Translations under genes and position numbers: made by a program
From: RGIG3102 sp964525015
GTDB lineage: Bacteria; Bacillota; Clostridia; Oscillospirales; Ruminococcaceae
Reading direction: 5' to 3'
Assembly (NCBI GenBank): GCA_964525015.1
Contig: CAZGFY010000022.1
Location: forward strand, 1 to 33,943
DNA: 33,943 nt
In this document: in pieces, positions 32,498 to 33,943 of the stretch
Position numbering within the stretch: position 1 is the stretch's first letter
Layout: every line of letters begins with the position of its first letter
The notes under the pieces: generated by a model
Seen by the model: only the letters and a program-made list of their open reading frames with translations
What the model was told of the DNA's origin: nothing
Databases searched by the model: none

Positions 32498-33844
32498 ATG
32501 AATACTCCAATAAATGATTTTATTAAAAAATATACTAACTCCTCACCTATTCGCCTTCATATGCCAGGGCATAAGGGAGAAGATATTTTAGGGTTTGAAA
32601 AATATGATATAACAGAGATAGCGAGCGCTGATGATTTATATTCTGCTGACGGAATAATTTTAGAAAGCGAAAAAAACGCAGCTAAAATTTTTAATACAAG
32701 GCACACCTTTTATTCAACTGGTGGTTCTTCTCAAAGTATTAAAGCAATGATTTTTTTAGCAAAACTATTTTCTAAAGATAAATCAGCACCAATACTTGCA
32801 ACAAGGAATGCTCATAAAGCTTTAATTCATTCAGCTAGTCTTATGAATATAAATATTGATTGGATTTATCCTGATGAAAACTCTGATAATTCATCAATTT
32901 GCTCTTGTGATATTTCTTTAGAAGATTTAGAAAGCAAAATAAAAACATCTAAGCAAAAGCCAATGGCAGTGTTTATAACTTCTCCTGATTATCTAGGGTA
33001 TATTTCTGATATTAAATCTATTTCAAAAATATGCAAAAAATATGGTATCTTACTATTAGTTGATAATGCTCACGGTGCCTATTTAAAATTTTTAAAGGAA
33101 GATATTCATCCAATAGCTTTAGGTGCTGATTTAGTATGTGATTCAGCGCATAAAACTCTTCCTGTTTTAACTGGTGGTTCCTATCTTCATATATCACATA
33201 ATTCACCTTTTAATTTTGAAGAATACACAAGGGATGCACTTTCATATTTTGGTTCTTCCAGCCCATCTTATTTAATTTTACAATCTTTAGATATAATAAA
33301 TCCTATATTAAATTCTGATTTTCAATCCGATTTAAATAAAACTATCCTTAAAATAAATAATTCTAAAAAATTTTTAAATTCTAAAGGTGTAAAAACAATA
33401 AATTCTGATCCACTTAGAATTGTTATAGACTGTCTTTTATCTGGATATTATCCAGAAGAAATTAACTCTATGCTTCTTAGAAATAATATATTTTGCGAAT
33501 ATATTGATAATAGATATATCGTTTTTATGTTTACACCTTATAATAAAGACAGTGATTTTATAGCTTTAGAATCTACTTTTAATAATTTTAATGCTAAAAA
33601 AAGTTTACCAATTACAAAAAATAGTTTTATTAAAGGCGAAAAAGCTATTAATTTTAATCAAACAATCTTTTCTCTTTCTAAATTAGTAGAAGTAGATAAA
33701 GCTTTAAACAAGGTGTGTGCGTCAATGGTTATATCCTGTCCGCCTGCTATTCCAATTGTTTTAAATGGTGAAATAATAACAAAAGAAATGATAGATTTAT
33801 TAAAAAAATATAATATAACACATATAAAAATTATAAAAGAATAA
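32498..33844 (+). CDS. Orn/Lys/Arg decarboxylase family PLP enzyme
   Basis: 448-aa fold-type I PLP enzyme of the short Orn/Lys/Arg decarboxylase group (SpeA/YaaO-like of Firmicutes; about 480 aa is usual). N-terminal RLHMPGHKG (19-27), STGGSSQSIKAMI (73-85), TSPDYLGYISDI, DNAHGAYLKF with D189 and H192, and PLP-binding Lys219 in DSAHKTLPVLTGGSYLHI. C-terminal SCPPAIPIVLNGE is also typical. Products would be cadaverine, putrescine or agmatine; the substrate is not decidable. In many Clostridia this gene heads the tmk-holB cluster. AGTAAGG precedes the ATG. Its nearness to SCIFF is probably only genomic. Confidence 0.9.
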   Translation: MNTPINDFIKKYTNSSPIRLHMPGHKGEDILGFEKYDITEIASADDLYSADGIILESEKNAAKIFNTRHTFYSTGGSSQSIKAMIFLAKLFSKDKSAPILATRNAHKALIHSASLMNINIDWIYPDENSDNSSICSCDISLEDLESKIKTSKQKPMAVFITSPDYLGYISDIKSISKICKKYGILLLVDNAHGAYLKFLKEDIHPIALGADLVCDSAHKTLPVLTGGSYLHISHNSPFNFEEYTRDALSYFGSSSPSYLILQSLDIINPILNSDFQSDLNKTILKINNSKKFLNSKGVKTINSDPLRIVIDCLLSGYYPEEINSMLLRNNIFCEYIDNRYIVFMFTPYNKDSDFIALESTFNNFNAKKSLPITKNSFIKGEKAINFNQTIFSLSKLVEVDKALNKVCASMVISCPPAIPIVLNGEIITKEMIDLLKKYNITHIKIIKE

Positions 33845-33854
33845 CACAAAAACA

Positions 33855-33890
33855 AAAAACTTGAAATCCTACTAAAGATTTCAAGTTTTT
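33855..33890. terminator. bidirectional terminator
   Basis: 14-bp stem AAAAACTTGAAATC / GATTTCAAGTTTTT with an 8-nt loop, followed on + by TTATTTTT and on - by TTTTGTTTTTGTG. Confidence 0.9.
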
Positions 33891-33896
33891 TTATTT

Positions 33897-33943
33897 TTAA
33901 ACTATTTTTTGATAATATTTTTCTTGATATTCAGAATACTTAT
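33897..33943 (-). CDS. possible 3' end of a convergent gene (partial)
   Basis: The minus strand reads KYSEYQEKYYQKIV then TAA, ending 6 nt before the symmetric terminator, as expected for a convergent gene. Only 14 codons are visible, so the assignment is tentative and no product can be named. Confidence 0.35.
   Translation of the reverse strand, partial: KYSEYQEKYYQKIV

Overview
The window comes from a low-GC, spore-forming Firmicute of the class Clostridia. The evidence is the strongly A/T-rich composition, the N-terminal half of a sporulation sigma-K gene at the left edge, an FabK-type (not FabI) fatty-acid synthesis cluster, and a SCIFF ranthipeptide precursor with its radical SAM maturase, a pair that is near-universal in Clostridia. 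No tRNA, rRNA, CRISPR array, transposase or phage gene was found.

Left end (1-5.4 kb): a sigK 5' part on the minus strand runs off the window and loses sigma-K similarity at about position 33. This is the place where skin-type elements interrupt sigK in other sporeformers. Next comes an ECF-like sigma factor with a one-TM anti-sigma-like protein (+), then a response regulator / histidine kinase pair (-) with a probable 37-aa membrane miniprotein gene squeezed between them. The 458-bp gap at 4978-5435 holds a cluster of hairpin-rich, MITE-like repeats; a related copy lies at 26041-26165.

Fatty-acid block (5.4-16.4 kb, minus strand): acpP has its own strong promoter and terminator. It is followed by one long operon, accB-accC-accD-accA-fabH-fabK-fabK-like-fabD-fabG-fabF-fabZ-marR. 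The operon makes malonyl-ACP and runs type II elongation. The terminal MarR gene is probably the FabT-like regulator, and palindromes at both promoters are candidate operators.

Polyphosphate block (16.5-24.5 kb, minus): a six-gene operon, HAD phosphatase, monoglyceride-lipase-like hydrolase, ABC-F ATPase, aminotransferase, ppx, ppk. Upstream lie a glutathione peroxidase with its own promoter and a PerR/Fur-like palindrome, and a Cof-type HAD phosphatase.

Transport and peptide block (26.2-33.9 kb): a UgpC-A-E-B-like ABC importer operon (-), a 397-bp divergent intergenic region, then SCIFF precursor, terminator-like hairpin and SCIFF maturase (+), followed by an Orn/Lys/Arg decarboxylase-family gene. 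The SCIFF core carries Gly at the position where characterised homologues have the thioether-acceptor Thr, which is the most chemically interesting detail in the window. Several starts were moved from the longest reading frame to an internal ATG with a good ribosome binding site; each case is noted.
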